NCBI RefSeq assembly: GCF_008123425.1
Contig: NZ_VSSS01000045.1
Coordinates: 1-53,026 of the forward strand
Reading direction: 5' to 3'
Origin: Bradyrhizobium rifense
GTDB taxonomy: Bacteria > Pseudomonadota > Alphaproteobacteria > Rhizobiales > Xanthobacteraceae
DNA: 53,026 nt
A program made the translations under genes and the position numbers. The notes beneath the pieces are model-generated. The model was not told where the DNA came from and ran no database searches. It saw only the letters and a list, made by a program, of their open reading frames with translations. Position 1 is the stretch's first letter. Every line of letters begins with the position of its first letter. Of this stretch, positions 1 through 8,498 are shown piece after piece.

Positions 1-54
1 GGCGTTTTTACACGACCAAGATCCACAGCGAACATTCGGGCCGTACGAGCTCTT

Positions 55-1335
55 TCACCATTCCTTGAACGTCGGCTCGACGCACCCGCCGCACACCCAG
101 GGAAATGTCCAGTCGGCGGTAAGTTTTGCGCTCTCGGGAATGTATCTGCTCCAGACCGAAGCCTTGATCGGGTTGATCGAACGCCAAACCACGTCGAATC
201 TGCCATCCGGATTGAGCTTGCCGATCATCGCCGGCTTGGAAAGATGATGATTGGTATTCATCACCACCTCAAAACCGCTCGGCGCCTTGATCCTCTGTCC
301 ATACATGGCCTGACGGACCGCATTCGCGTCTGGTGTACCGGCCTGGGTGACAGCCTGCGCCCACATCCGGAAGCCGATGAAGGTCGCCTCCATCGGGTCG
401 TTGGTGATGGTGTCGCGCTGTTCGGTAAAGTCGCCCCACATCTTGACGAACGCATCGTTCTCCGGCGTCGCGACCGACTGGAAGTAACTCCGCGCCGCCA
501 TGTGCCCGACAAGCCGGCTAACTTCCACGCCTCGCAACTCGCGCGCGCTGACGGAGAGTCCCATGACAGGAATGTTGCGGGCCTCGACCTGCTGGGTCGC
601 CAATTCGCTGTACAGATGGCCGTTGGCATCTCCGCTGATCGTCGAAATCACGGCGGTCTTCTTTTCCTGGGAGCCGAAGACCTTGATCCTCTCGACGGTC
701 TCGCGCCAGTCGGAATGGCCGAGCGGCGCATAGATCGTGATGATGTCCTCGGCATTCACGCCTGCGGCGGCGAGGTATGCGCCGAGGATCTGGTTGGTTA
801 TGCGCGGATAGACGTTCTCGGTTCCGAGCAGGACCCAGCGGCGAATATCGCCTCCCTCCTTGCTCATCAAATAGCGAACAGCCGGAATTGCCTGCTGGCT
901 CGGCGTCGCGCCGGTGTAGAAGACATTGCGCGAGCTTTCCTCGCCTTCGTGCTGAACCGGATAGAAAAGCAGGCCGTTCAATCGCTCGAACACCGGAATG
1001 ACGGCTTTTCGGGAAGCTGAGGTCCAGCAGCCAAAGACGACCGCGACCTTCTCGTTCGCGAGCAACTCGCGGGCCTTGTCAGTGAATGCGTCCCAGTCTG
1101 AAGCAGGGTCGGCGACGACCGGTTCCAGCTTCCTGCCGAGCAAGCCGCCCTTCTTGTTCTGGTCCGCGATCATCATCAGAACCGTGTCCTTCAGCACGGA
1201 TTCGCTGACGGCCATGGTGCCGGACAGGGAGTGCAGAATGCCGACCTTGATGGTGTCGTCGGCGGCATGAGCGATCGAGGAAAGAAGAATGAGCGGTACG
1301 ACGAAGAACCCACGCAAGGACCCAGCCCACTTCAT
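55..1335 (-). CDS. Urea/amide-type ABC substrate-binding protein (UrtA/FmdD family)
   Basis: A 426-residue periplasmic binding protein of the branched-chain amino acid/urea/short-amide family. Residues 1-24 form a signal peptide ending in AHA before ADD. The mature start IKVGILHSLSGTMA, the VFGCWTSASRKAV segment and LLFYPVQHEGEE are typical of UrtA and FmdD, which bind urea or short amides. The start at 1335 was chosen because its ATG overlaps the TGA of the upstream cyclase (ATGA), indicating translational coupling, and because the signal peptide begins there. No permease or ATPase gene for a matching importer is visible, although only 54 bases remain downstream in the window. It may therefore serve as a ligand sensor for the cyclase rather than as a transporter subunit; that is inference. 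The family is clear, the ligand is not. Confidence 0.88.
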   Translation of the reverse strand: MKWAGSLRGFFVVPLILLSSIAHAADDTIKVGILHSLSGTMAVSESVLKDTVLMMIADQNKKGGLLGRKLEPVVADPASDWDAFTDKARELLANEKVAVVFGCWTSASRKAVIPVFERLNGLLFYPVQHEGEESSRNVFYTGATPSQQAIPAVRYLMSKEGGDIRRWVLLGTENVYPRITNQILGAYLAAAGVNAEDIITIYAPLGHSDWRETVERIKVFGSQEKKTAVISTISGDANGHLYSELATQQVEARNIPVMGLSVSARELRGVEVSRLVGHMAARSYFQSVATPENDAFVKMWGDFTEQRDTITNDPMEATFIGFRMWAQAVTQAGTPDANAVRQAMYGQRIKAPSGFEVVMNTNHHLSKPAMIGKLNPDGRFDVVWRSINPIKASVWSRYIPESAKLTADWTFPWVCGGCVEPTFKEW

Positions 1336-3230
1336 GTCGATGCTCCGACGAGTTCGAAAATGCGGGTTTCCTTTGTCATTCCTTTGGCAACGACCGCATC
1401 GAAAGCCCTGAACTCGAATTGATCGTGAACGCGCAAGTAGACGTCCTCGCTTGCGAGGACGGACGTTCCGACCTGCTTGTTCAGGCCTTCCAGGCGCGCG
1501 GCAAGATTGACCGTGTTCCCGAGAGCGGTGTAGTTCATGCGCTCGGTCGATCCTACATTGCCGACCACGGCTTCCCCGACATGGATGCCGAACCGTGTGA
1601 TGAAGGGCGTCAGACCTTCGGCCTCGAATTCGACGTTTAGCCGCTCGCCCGCCGCCTTGGCCGCAAGCGCCGCCCGGCACGCACGCGCGACATGGTCGGG
1701 TTGTCGATGGGGGGCGTTCCAGAACACCATGACAGCGTCGCCGATGAACTTGTCGACCGTGCCGCCCTCGGCGAGAAACGCCTCCGTCATCACGGAGAAA
1801 TACCGCGACGTCTGCCGCATCAACATATCCGGATCGGCTGCCTCTGCGATCGTCGTAAAGCCCTGGACGTCGGTGAAGATCAGCGTGATCTCCTGTTTGA
1901 TGCTACCGAGCGTGGTGGAGATGGAATTGTCGATGAGCCCGCGGACAATCTCCCTGGGAACGAAATGCGCGAACGACCATATCGCTCGCTGCGCCAGATT
2001 GACGGTGCTGCCCAGTTCGTGAATCTCGCGAATATACGATGTGACAGGCGCCAGGCTGGGTTCGGCCAGCGTCTGAAGCTGGTGCGCCTGCGCCGTGATG
2101 CGTTTCAGCGTGTGAGACATCGTGCTGCCGAACATCCAGACCAGCGGCACGAAGCCCGCACCGACGACGATCGCGAGGATCAACCCGGTGAACTGGAGTC
2201 GCCGGACATTCTGGACGAAGTCATCCTCGGCAGCCAGCAGCAGGATGCTGCCGCTGTATCTTTCGCCGAGGGTGAATTTCGTCAACCTGAACAGATAGCC
2301 TTGTCCGTTCTCATCGCGAACGAGGCCCTCATTGTGGTCGAGGTTATGCGACCGTCGAACAACAGAGGCCACCATTCCGGAATTGATCTCGTCGATGCTC
2401 GGCAATTGCGATTGCGACGGATGCGTCATCGCGCTTTCGACCAGCCCCGCAAACTCGGGATGCGCGATCAGCGAGCCCGCCTGGTCGAAGATCATAACCG
2501 TGCCATGCTGGCCCGGCCGTTGCGCCTGCACGAACGTGCTGAAGGTGTCGAGCTTGAGATCGGCGGCGATCACGCCCGGCACCTTGCCTCGCAACGGCGC
2601 GCTGACGGTGATCACCGGCGCGTCGATGCTGAACGACAGATAGGGCGCCGAAACATATGGCCGGTCCGACCGCAGCGTCTGCCAGTACCAGGAGCGTTTG
2701 CGGGCGTCATATCCGTACTTCCACAGGTCGATCTCGCCGACGTCGTTGCCCTGTCGGTCCTGAAAGATACGGCGCATCGGCAGATCGCCGCCCGGCCTCG
2801 GGCGGATCAGGCTGATCGCAACGTCGGCGCTCGCCGGCGCCCGCAGCCTGTCGCGCTGGTCTTCGCTGAGATCGCCGGTCCGCCTCACTTGCAGCCATGC
2901 ACCGTTGTCGAAGGCGGCATAGATGCTGTCCATCTGCGGCATTTCCAGCAAGGCCGCCTTGAACAATGGGATGGCCGGGCCCGTCTCTGACCTTTCGTTG
3001 GAATCGGCCACGCTCGAACTGGTCGCCAACACATTGACCAGCGACGCGATGGCGTTCAGTTCGCCCTGCAGACGACCCAACGACTTGGTGCTGGCGGAGT
3101 CCATAAATGCCGACGCGGCCTCATGCGTCGCCGCGCGCAGCGAGCGGGCTTGTATCGCAATCAGCAGCGCTGCGAGTGCGACGACGAACGTCATCACCGC
3201 CAGCGTGATCGAGGTTCGGAATGTGAACAT
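1332..3230 (-). CDS. Membrane class III adenylate/guanylate cyclase with periplasmic Cache sensor
   Basis: A 632-residue signalling enzyme expected to make cAMP or cGMP. From the N-terminus it has a membrane segment (about 8-27), a large periplasmic Cache-like region, a second membrane segment (about 348-367), a HAMP-like linker with the SFAHFVPREIV motif, and a C-terminal class III cyclase domain (about 449-632). The two metal-binding aspartates are present in FTDVQGFT (D454) and DKFIGDAVMVFW (D498), with the purine-selecting Lys at 494, and the NTVNLAARLE motif supplies the transition-state Asn and Arg. The start at 3230 has GGGAGG six bases upstream; an in-frame upstream extension to 3293 has no such site. 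It is the first gene of a two-gene operon with the binding protein and has an FNR/FixK box about 90 bases upstream. An active cyclase is very likely; the choice of nucleotide is inferred. Confidence 0.88.
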   Translation of the reverse strand: MFTFRTSITLAVMTFVVALAALLIAIQARSLRAATHEAASAFMDSASTKSLGRLQGELNAIASLVNVLATSSSVADSNERSETGPAIPLFKAALLEMPQMDSIYAAFDNGAWLQVRRTGDLSEDQRDRLRAPASADVAISLIRPRPGGDLPMRRIFQDRQGNDVGEIDLWKYGYDARKRSWYWQTLRSDRPYVSAPYLSFSIDAPVITVSAPLRGKVPGVIAADLKLDTFSTFVQAQRPGQHGTVMIFDQAGSLIAHPEFAGLVESAMTHPSQSQLPSIDEINSGMVASVVRRSHNLDHNEGLVRDENGQGYLFRLTKFTLGERYSGSILLLAAEDDFVQNVRRLQFTGLILAIVVGAGFVPLVWMFGSTMSHTLKRITAQAHQLQTLAEPSLAPVTSYIREIHELGSTVNLAQRAIWSFAHFVPREIVRGLIDNSISTTLGSIKQEITLIFTDVQGFTTIAEAADPDMLMRQTSRYFSVMTEAFLAEGGTVDKFIGDAVMVFWNAPHRQPDHVARACRAALAAKAAGERLNVEFEAEGLTPFITRFGIHVGEAVVGNVGSTERMNYTALGNTVNLAARLEGLNKQVGTSVLASEDVYLRVHDQFEFRAFDAVVAKGMTKETRIFELVGAST

Positions 3231-3316
3231 GCCAAGCCTCCCTGCCGTTTCGCTCGGGCTATAGTCTTTCCAGGCCGGCGGTTCCCTTTCCAAAACATCT
3301 GGATTGCGGGTCTCTA

Positions 3317-3330
3317 TTGATTTGGATCAA
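3317..3330 (-). promoter_or_regulatory. FNR/FixK-type box upstream of the cyclase operon
   Basis: The sequence TTGAT-TTGG-ATCAA is a perfect match to the palindromic FNR/FixK consensus TTGAT-N4-ATCAA. Its centre lies about 93 bases upstream of the cyclase start. With the usual class II spacing of about 41.5, transcription would start near 3282 and leave a leader of about 50 bases. Being palindromic it could in principle also serve the rightward gene at 3650, but the distance there is much longer. Whether FixK2 binds here is inference. Confidence 0.7.
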
Positions 3331-3649
3331 GGGTGCCCTTTAGCTCACTCTCTCCGTCAAGCCATGGAATCCCCCAACGAGAAGCCGAGCTCAGATGAAG
3401 ACGCCATGATCTGCAAAATGCGCAGTCGATTCCGTTGATGGCCGTGAGCCGATGCTGCAGGGCGAGCCGACACATCTGGATAGCTCGTGGAAATTGAAAC
3501 TGTTAGATGACACCACCGAAAGGATCGACCGGCTCATGATCCGGCCCCGCCGGATCATGCCGTGTTCGCCGATCTCGAGCTCTTCAAGGCGACATCTGCG
3601 GCGCATCGCGATATTCTGGGCGAGAGAAAAACAAGGGGAGGTCGGACCC
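3331..3649. other. Intergenic region with a 10-bp inverted repeat
   Basis: No convincing gene lies between the FixK box and the M20 hydrolase. The one structure seen is a perfect inverted repeat, CATGATCCGG (3535-3544) and CCGGATCATG (3550-3559), separated by five bases. It lies about 90 bases upstream of the hydrolase start. It has no T-tract, so an operator or leader structure fits better than a terminator. Confidence 0.4.
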
Positions 3650-4981
3650 ATGCAGTTTGCAAAGCCCTTGCTCGTCGCGTTCGCCCTGGTCGGCCTGCTC
3701 GCGCCACCGGCGCGGGCCGAGCTCGACGTTGCAGGCCTGAAGCAATTGATCGAGGCGTCCTTCGAGCGCGACTATCCAAAGCTCGATGCGCTCTACAAGG
3801 ACATTCACGCTCATCCCGAGCTCGCCTTCCAGGAGGAGAAGACCGCCGCAAAACTCGCCGCCGAGATGCGCGCGGCCGGCTTCGAGGTGACGGAGAAGGT
3901 CGGCAGGACCGGGCTGGTTGCGCTCTACAGGAATGGCGACGGTCCGACCATCATGGTCCGCACCGAGCTTGACGCGCTGCCGATGGAGGAGAAGACCGGC
4001 CTTCCCTATGCAAGTCACGACAAGACCAATTGGCAGGGACGCGAAACCTTTGTCGCCCACAGCTGCGGCCACGACATCCACATGGCGAGCTGGATCGGGA
4101 CGGCGAAGACGCTGGTCGAGATGAAGGACCGGTGGAAGGGCACGCTGATGTTCATTGCCCAGCCCGCCGAGGAAGTCGGCGCCGGTGCGATAGCCATGCT
4201 GAGCGACGGCCTGTTCATCCGCTTTCCCAAGCCGGATGCCGGCTTCGCCCTGCATGACGGGCCCTTTCCCTACGGCTATGTCAGGTACCGGGTCGGGGCC
4301 GGCTCTTCCAGTGCCGATGACCTCTTCATCAGGTTCAAGGGGCGCGGCGGCCATGGCGCGGTGCCACAGGTGACCATCGATCCCGTGATGATGGCGTCGC
4401 GTTTTGTGGTCGACGTGCAGAGCGTCATCAGCCGTGAAAAGGATCCGACTGAGGTCGGCATCATCTCCATCGGCTCGTTCCATGCCGGCACCGCCGGCAA
4501 CATCATTCCCGACGAGGCGGTGTTGCGCGGCACGATCAGAACCTTCAAGCCGGAGGTGCGCGCCAAAATGTTCGATGGGATCGAACGGACCGCTAAGGCT
4601 GTCGCCGCCATGGCGAACGCACCGGCACCGGAAATCATCATCACCGAAGGCATCAAGGCGGTCGTCAACGATCCCGCTTTGGTCGCGACCGCCGAGAAGG
4701 CGCTGAAGCCGGCGTTTGGCGAGAAGGCGAGCCTGTCGCCGGCGAACACCACGAGCGAGGATTTCTCCGAATTCGGCGGGTCCGGCGTGCCGTTGATGAT
4801 GTTCAATATCGGCGTGTATGACCGGGATGCGTGGGCGGCAGCCAACAAGAGCGGAACGCCGCTTCCCGGCAACCATTCCCCGCTGTTCGCCCCGGTGCCG
4901 AAGCCGACCATCCAGACCGGCGTTACCGCGATGACGCTCGCCGTGCTCAGCGCGTTCGACCAGAGGGCCAAGGGGCCGTAA
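3650..4981 (+). CDS. Exported M20-family amidohydrolase
   Basis: A 443-residue metal-dependent amidohydrolase/aminoacylase of the M20 (hippurate hydrolase-like) family. Residues 1-23 are a signal peptide ending in ARA, so the enzyme is exported. The metal-binding and catalytic motifs are visible: HSCGHDIHMA (Cys, His and Asp/His ligands), QPAEEVGAGA (paired Glu), the dimerisation-domain histidine in GRGGHGAVPQ, and a late HSPLF histidine. The segment RTELDALPMEEKTGLPY matches the usual DMDALP-EE loop but has Thr-Glu in place of the common Asp-Met. The start at 3650 follows AAGGGGAGG by about seven bases; an in-frame extension upstream to 3452 lacks a ribosome site and would bury the signal peptide. 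It stands alone between the divergent cyclase operon and the frameshifted gene. The amide or peptide substrate cannot be told. Confidence 0.9.
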   Translation: MQFAKPLLVAFALVGLLAPPARAELDVAGLKQLIEASFERDYPKLDALYKDIHAHPELAFQEEKTAAKLAAEMRAAGFEVTEKVGRTGLVALYRNGDGPTIMVRTELDALPMEEKTGLPYASHDKTNWQGRETFVAHSCGHDIHMASWIGTAKTLVEMKDRWKGTLMFIAQPAEEVGAGAIAMLSDGLFIRFPKPDAGFALHDGPFPYGYVRYRVGAGSSSADDLFIRFKGRGGHGAVPQVTIDPVMMASRFVVDVQSVISREKDPTEVGIISIGSFHAGTAGNIIPDEAVLRGTIRTFKPEVRAKMFDGIERTAKAVAAMANAPAPEIIITEGIKAVVNDPALVATAEKALKPAFGEKASLSPANTTSEDFSEFGGSGVPLMMFNIGVYDRDAWAAANKSGTPLPGNHSPLFAPVPKPTIQTGVTAMTLAVLSAFDQRAKGP

Positions 4982-5057
4982 CGACACACCAACGCCTTTC
5001 AAGGCCGCTGCTATACCGCCTCAATAACAGATAGAATATCCGCGCCAACAGGACTGG

Positions 5058-5487
5058 ATGATGCTTTCACGGATTGCACTGCTCGGATGTGCTCTGGCTG
5101 CGTTGTCGGTCGCTTCAGCTCAGGCACAAGATCGGGACTATGCCAGAACGATCGGCCCCGCCGACGGCATCTTCTGCAACTACGACTTTTCGCTCTCCGC
5201 GCAGCCAGGCGCCGCAACCGAACCCGACAAATGGTGGAAAACGCCTCATACGATGCGCGTAAAAAAAGATCGAGTGTAATGGACTCGATCTGGGCGCCGC
5301 GGACGAAGACGTCGACGTCAAATACCGGAAGGCCACGGTCAAGACCAATCTGCTCGGGGAATTGACGCTGATCGTTTCCGGAGGCGAACACTCACCCAAG
5401 CTCGATACCGGCCTGACGCGAAGCCAGATTCAGAGGATCAAGCGTCTGTCGTGGTTGAAAGTCCTGGTCGCGCGGGCTGCTTCCTGA
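5058..5487 (+). pseudogene. Small exported protein of unknown function, frameshifted at an A7 run
   Basis: The first frame (5058-5279) encodes a signal peptide (MMLSRIALLGCALAALSVAS then AQAQ) and about 50 mature residues, then stops. Directly after a run of seven A (5261-5267) the coding continues in another frame up to TGA at 5485-5487, with plausible coding sequence such as CNGLDLGAADEDVDVKYRKA and TNLLGELTLIVSGG. Removing one A restores an open frame of about 142 codons. I do not recognise the family. The shift could be a true mutation, a homopolymer error in the assembly, or a site where polymerase slippage makes a fraction of correct mRNA. It lies 76 bases after the M20 hydrolase and may be cotranscribed with it. 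Confidence 0.6.
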
Positions 5488-5826
5488 CCTGATATTACCT
5501 GTGAGATAGTCTGTCGCTGCGGCGAGAGCGCATCGTCTGACTGGATTGAAGGTGAGTGCAGAGCATTTGGAGCGCGCATTCATAAACCGTCGCCGATGTC
5601 CGGTTCGTCCCGATACCGACCGCCTTTGTGCAATCGCCGCAAATGTCGCGATGGGCCAGAACCAGACATCTATCGCAAGCGTGTTGCATCACGGCCTGCC
5701 AAGGGTGGTGAGCGCAAGGCCACGGGATCCGGTGCGATCGGCGGTGGGTCAATCCGTACCGATCAGGCTTGCAAGTTTGTTGATTTCGTCTTGGGTGAGC
5801 AGCGCTGTCATTTGCAATCTCGCAAT
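5488..5826. other. Gap with a possible 20-codon ORF on the minus strand
   Basis: No standard gene is seen between the frameshifted gene and the lipoprotein gene. On the minus strand, 5811 to 5749 could encode the peptide MTALLTQDEINKLASLIGTD. It starts 16 bases after the lipoprotein stop codon and has a weak GAGA-like ribosome site. Its sequence looks like a helix and may be the remnant start of a lost gene. No terminator stem with a T-tract was found. Confidence 0.25.
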
Positions 5827-6585
5827 TTATTGCGTGCAGTTATTGTATTTACAGATCGTCGCTTTGATCACTGAAAGAACCCGCTCCGCGTAAGGAAGGC
5901 CACCCCTCGCGCGGTAATCCGAAAACCATGCGCGGATATATATCTTTGGCGTCAGTCGAGCACGGTAGCCGCAGAACTGTACCGGGTTGGGCTTCCACTC
6001 TTTCTCGCACGTGGATATGCTGTACAGGCCATTTGGCGAATCCACCCGCACATATCCATCATCGTCAACGGGTGTGCCCGGCGTCCATGCTCCAGATCGC
6101 GGAGGCGGCCTGTCAAATCTGTTCAGCTCTCGATTTGTCGGGCTGACGTTGACGTTGAAGTATGTGTATAACCTTCTATCAATCTTATACACCACATTGC
6201 TCGAGTCATGACCTTTGGTTGCCCATACCGGCAAGGCCTCGCCGGTATCGTGAGCTAGGAACAGGACAAGTGTTGTCACGTGCCGCACCTCGTCAGGTAC
6301 AATCCGCGGCGTCGGCCACTCATTCGGCAAGGCAAGCTGGATATACGCGCGCGGGATCACGAAGTCGGGCGGACGATCGGCGCTGTTCGCGGGATCGGCA
6401 CGCTCGTACCAGACCTTCACCAGAGACATGTCCGTGCTCCAGTAGCTTCCCTTTCCTTGGTCAAACGGCGCTGGAGGGGTTTCACCACAGGACACGAGCA
6501 GTAGTCCCGCCACACCGCACAGACCTGATCTCGCGATCTGCCATGATCGGGGGGCAGCCACCAACAGAGTTGACCGTTTCTTCAT
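5827..6585 (-). CDS. Putative lipoprotein of unknown function
   Basis: About 252 residues. The N-terminus MKKRSTLLV leads into a hydrophobic stretch and a lipobox, LLLVSC followed by Gly-Glu, near residue 32, which indicates a lipid-anchored envelope protein. The mature part is rich in Pro, Arg and aromatic residues and has several Cys towards the C-terminus (STCEKEW, QFCGYR, TICKYNNCTQ) that could form disulphides. I recognise no domain. An ATG 15 bases further upstream (6600) is an alternative start. The gene and its flanks have visibly lower GC and less biased third codon positions than the neighbouring genes, which suggests acquisition from elsewhere. It stands alone on the minus strand. 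Confidence 0.65.
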   Translation of the reverse strand: MKKRSTLLVAAPRSWQIARSGLCGVAGLLLVSCGETPPAPFDQGKGSYWSTDMSLVKVWYERADPANSADRPPDFVIPRAYIQLALPNEWPTPRIVPDEVRHVTTLVLFLAHDTGEALPVWATKGHDSSNVVYKIDRRLYTYFNVNVSPTNRELNRFDRPPPRSGAWTPGTPVDDDGYVRVDSPNGLYSISTCEKEWKPNPVQFCGYRARLTPKIYIRAWFSDYRARGGLPYAERVLSVIKATICKYNNCTQ

Positions 6586-6600
6586 TAGAAGAATTCCCAT

Positions 6601-7027
6601 GACCGTGCATCATCAGTCCCGGCACTCGCGGCGGTCATGCGATGACGCAACCGCGTCATGACAAAAAGCCTTGTAACCTCCGGTTGAAACCACATTGCAT
6701 CTTTAGCCGTTAACGAAGGCTATCGATCTTCGACCATGTGAATAGAGGCGCCGGAACCAGTGGCCGCTTTGGGTCAAAATGCGAAGAATTCAACCTGAGC
6801 AAATCTTGTCCGCCATGCCTCAATAAGCGGACCTCGTGGAGCGACGCCGCCACTTCGCCGAAGGGCCAAAACCGGAAGTGACCATTGCGGCGAAGTGAGC
6901 GTGGGGCTAGTTTTACACCTCAGGTTCTGAGCCAGGTCCGAGCTCTTCACTCCGACTATTCTGGTTTAGGATCGTCTGAAGGGTACCCCAGTGAAAATCG
7001 TCTGGTCATCATGCATAGCGGCGGACG
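6601..7027. other. Lower-GC intergenic region upstream of the lipoprotein gene
   Basis: About 430 bases without a supportable gene. The stretch from about 6650 to 6830 has visibly lower GC than the surrounding genes and presumably holds the leftward lipoprotein promoter. No FNR/FixK box, terminator stem or repeat was seen. Confidence 0.4.
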
Positions 7028-7142
7028 GTGTGTCTGGCGGGTGTGGCGCTTGCCGACGGTTTGCAGACCGTCGGCAATTCGAACAGTCTCGGCTTTTCGG
7101 CGCGGCGGTCGGAACACATTACCTCTTGGTTTGAGGCGCAGC
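7028..7142 (+). pseudogene. Degenerate fragment of the serine hydrolase gene's 5' end
   Basis: The translated fragment contains LADGLQTVGNSNSLGFSARR followed by SEHITSWFEAQ. It aligns without gaps to LADDLQTVGDPDSLGFSARR followed by LARMTSWFEAQ in the intact gene at 8499. At the DNA level the two stretches are clearly similar over about 110 bases, and the similarity stops after the Trp-Phe-Glu-Ala-Gln codons. There is no complete gene here. It is either the remnant of a tandem duplication in which the AraC regulator now lies between the copies, or a recombination scar. Confidence 0.7.
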
Positions 7143-7235
7143 ACCTCCAGTTCGTCGCCGCTTCGAAATCATCCGCCGAGTCGCATCGGCTACGTCAAGG
7201 GCGTCTGAGCGAACCTACGCGGCTTGGCGTCAACA

Positions 7236-8456
7236 ATGGCATTCGGAGTATTTCCGGTCGTGGACACCGCCGGTTTGATGTCGATCGATCTGGGGTTACG
7301 GGGCGCCGTCGTCGCATTGTGCCTGCTGATCGCAGCCCTGGCGCTGCGCGATCGCCGTGACAGCACTGCCGCGTTGCTGGGAGCCGCGCTCGCGATCGGC
7401 GCCGCGGCTTCGATGATCTGCTCGACGCCGACATTCCCGCGGCCGTTTGCGTGGTGGGGCCTGTTGCTGTTGGCATTGTCCAGCGCGAACTGTGTCGTGT
7501 TCTGGCTATGGGCGCGTGCCGCCTTCGATGACGATTTCGTGCCGCGGCCCTGGCATGGCGTCTTGTGGGCGGCCGTCGCCGTCGCGCAATGGCTGGACGC
7601 CAGCGGCGTCACACGATCGGCCGCGCTCGAGCTTGCGATCGAACGCACGCTGTCGTTCACCTCTCTCGGCCTAACGTTGTTGGCGGTAGCGCAGGCGCTT
7701 GTCACCTGGCCGGCGGACCTGATGCAGGGCCGGCGTGGGCTCCGGCTGGTCGTATTGATAGGGGCGTCGGCCCAAATCGTTCTCAACTCTTACTTGAGCT
7801 TCTTGCAGCAGCCCTCGACTCCCACTTTTTCCTTGGCTAGCGTCGCCAACGCCTTCGCTCTGTTCGTGTTGGTCGGCTTGAGCGCATGGAATCTGCTAGA
7901 AGCGGGGACGCGAGGAGGTTCAATCCTGCTGCCCGCGACAAATGTCCGCTTCGGCGCGCCAGCCAAGGCGTCTGACGATCAGAGCAAGCCTGCCACGATT
8001 GAACCGGCTCTCTTGCGCCGGTTGGAACAGCTGATGACCGTCGAGCGTATCTACCGGCGTGAGCGATTGACGATTGGATTGCTATCAGCCGAGTTGGGCG
8101 TGCCGGACTACCGGTTGCGGCAGCTCATCAATGAGGGCCTCGGCTACCGCAATTTCAATGCGTTTCTCAATCATTACCGGATCGGGGAAGCTAAGGCGGC
8201 GCTGGTCGACCCCGAACAAGTAGAAGTCCCGGTGCTGACAATTGCCATGGACACAGGTTTCCAGTCGATCGGGCCGTTCAACCGCGCCTTCAAGGCCGCG
8301 ACAAATTTAACCCCAACTGAATTTCGCCGCCTCGCCATGGCGGGAAATGCGGCCCCGGTAAAGCGATCGATTGAAGATCGGCCAGTCGAGTTGAGGAATC
8401 GGCCAGCCGGTTTGCAGGAATCGGCGAGAAGCAATCGAAAACATTCGACAGACTGA
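7236..8456 (+). CDS. Membrane-anchored AraC-family transcriptional regulator
   Basis: About 406 residues. The N-terminal half (about 15-225) has roughly six to seven hydrophobic helices, for example LRGAVVALCLLIAALAL and WWGLLLLALSSANCVVF. The C-terminal third (about 265-375) is an AraC-type double helix-turn-helix domain with LTIGLLSAELGVPDYRLRQL and VPVLTIAMDTGFQSIGPFNR, followed by FKAATNLTPTEFRRL. Such proteins sense something in or at the membrane and bind DNA directly. The start is uncertain: TTG at 7224, ATG at 7236 and ATG at 7278 are in frame, and none has a strong ribosome site. It lies 42 bases before the serine hydrolase gene in the same direction, so it probably controls that gene and may be cotranscribed with it. 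Confidence 0.85.
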   Translation: MAFGVFPVVDTAGLMSIDLGLRGAVVALCLLIAALALRDRRDSTAALLGAALAIGAAASMICSTPTFPRPFAWWGLLLLALSSANCVVFWLWARAAFDDDFVPRPWHGVLWAAVAVAQWLDASGVTRSAALELAIERTLSFTSLGLTLLAVAQALVTWPADLMQGRRGLRLVVLIGASAQIVLNSYLSFLQQPSTPTFSLASVANAFALFVLVGLSAWNLLEAGTRGGSILLPATNVRFGAPAKASDDQSKPATIEPALLRRLEQLMTVERIYRRERLTIGLLSAELGVPDYRLRQLINEGLGYRNFNAFLNHYRIGEAKAALVDPEQVEVPVLTIAMDTGFQSIGPFNRAFKAATNLTPTEFRRLAMAGNAAPVKRSIEDRPVELRNRPAGLQESARSNRKHSTD

Positions 8457-8498
8457 TGGCGATCCTTCCTCGCAGTAGCTGCGCCAACGGGGTTCCCC

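Noticed and set aside
244..1020. Long open frames on the plus strand opposite the binding-protein gene
   Set aside because: They are antisense to a gene with clear family motifs, and their composition (His- and Arg-rich) is typical of shadow frames in high-GC DNA.
5262..5268. Programmed -1 ribosomal frameshift at the A7 tract
   Set aside because: The second half of the protein lies in the +1 (or -2) frame, and a -1 shift leads into a frame without the plausible continuation.
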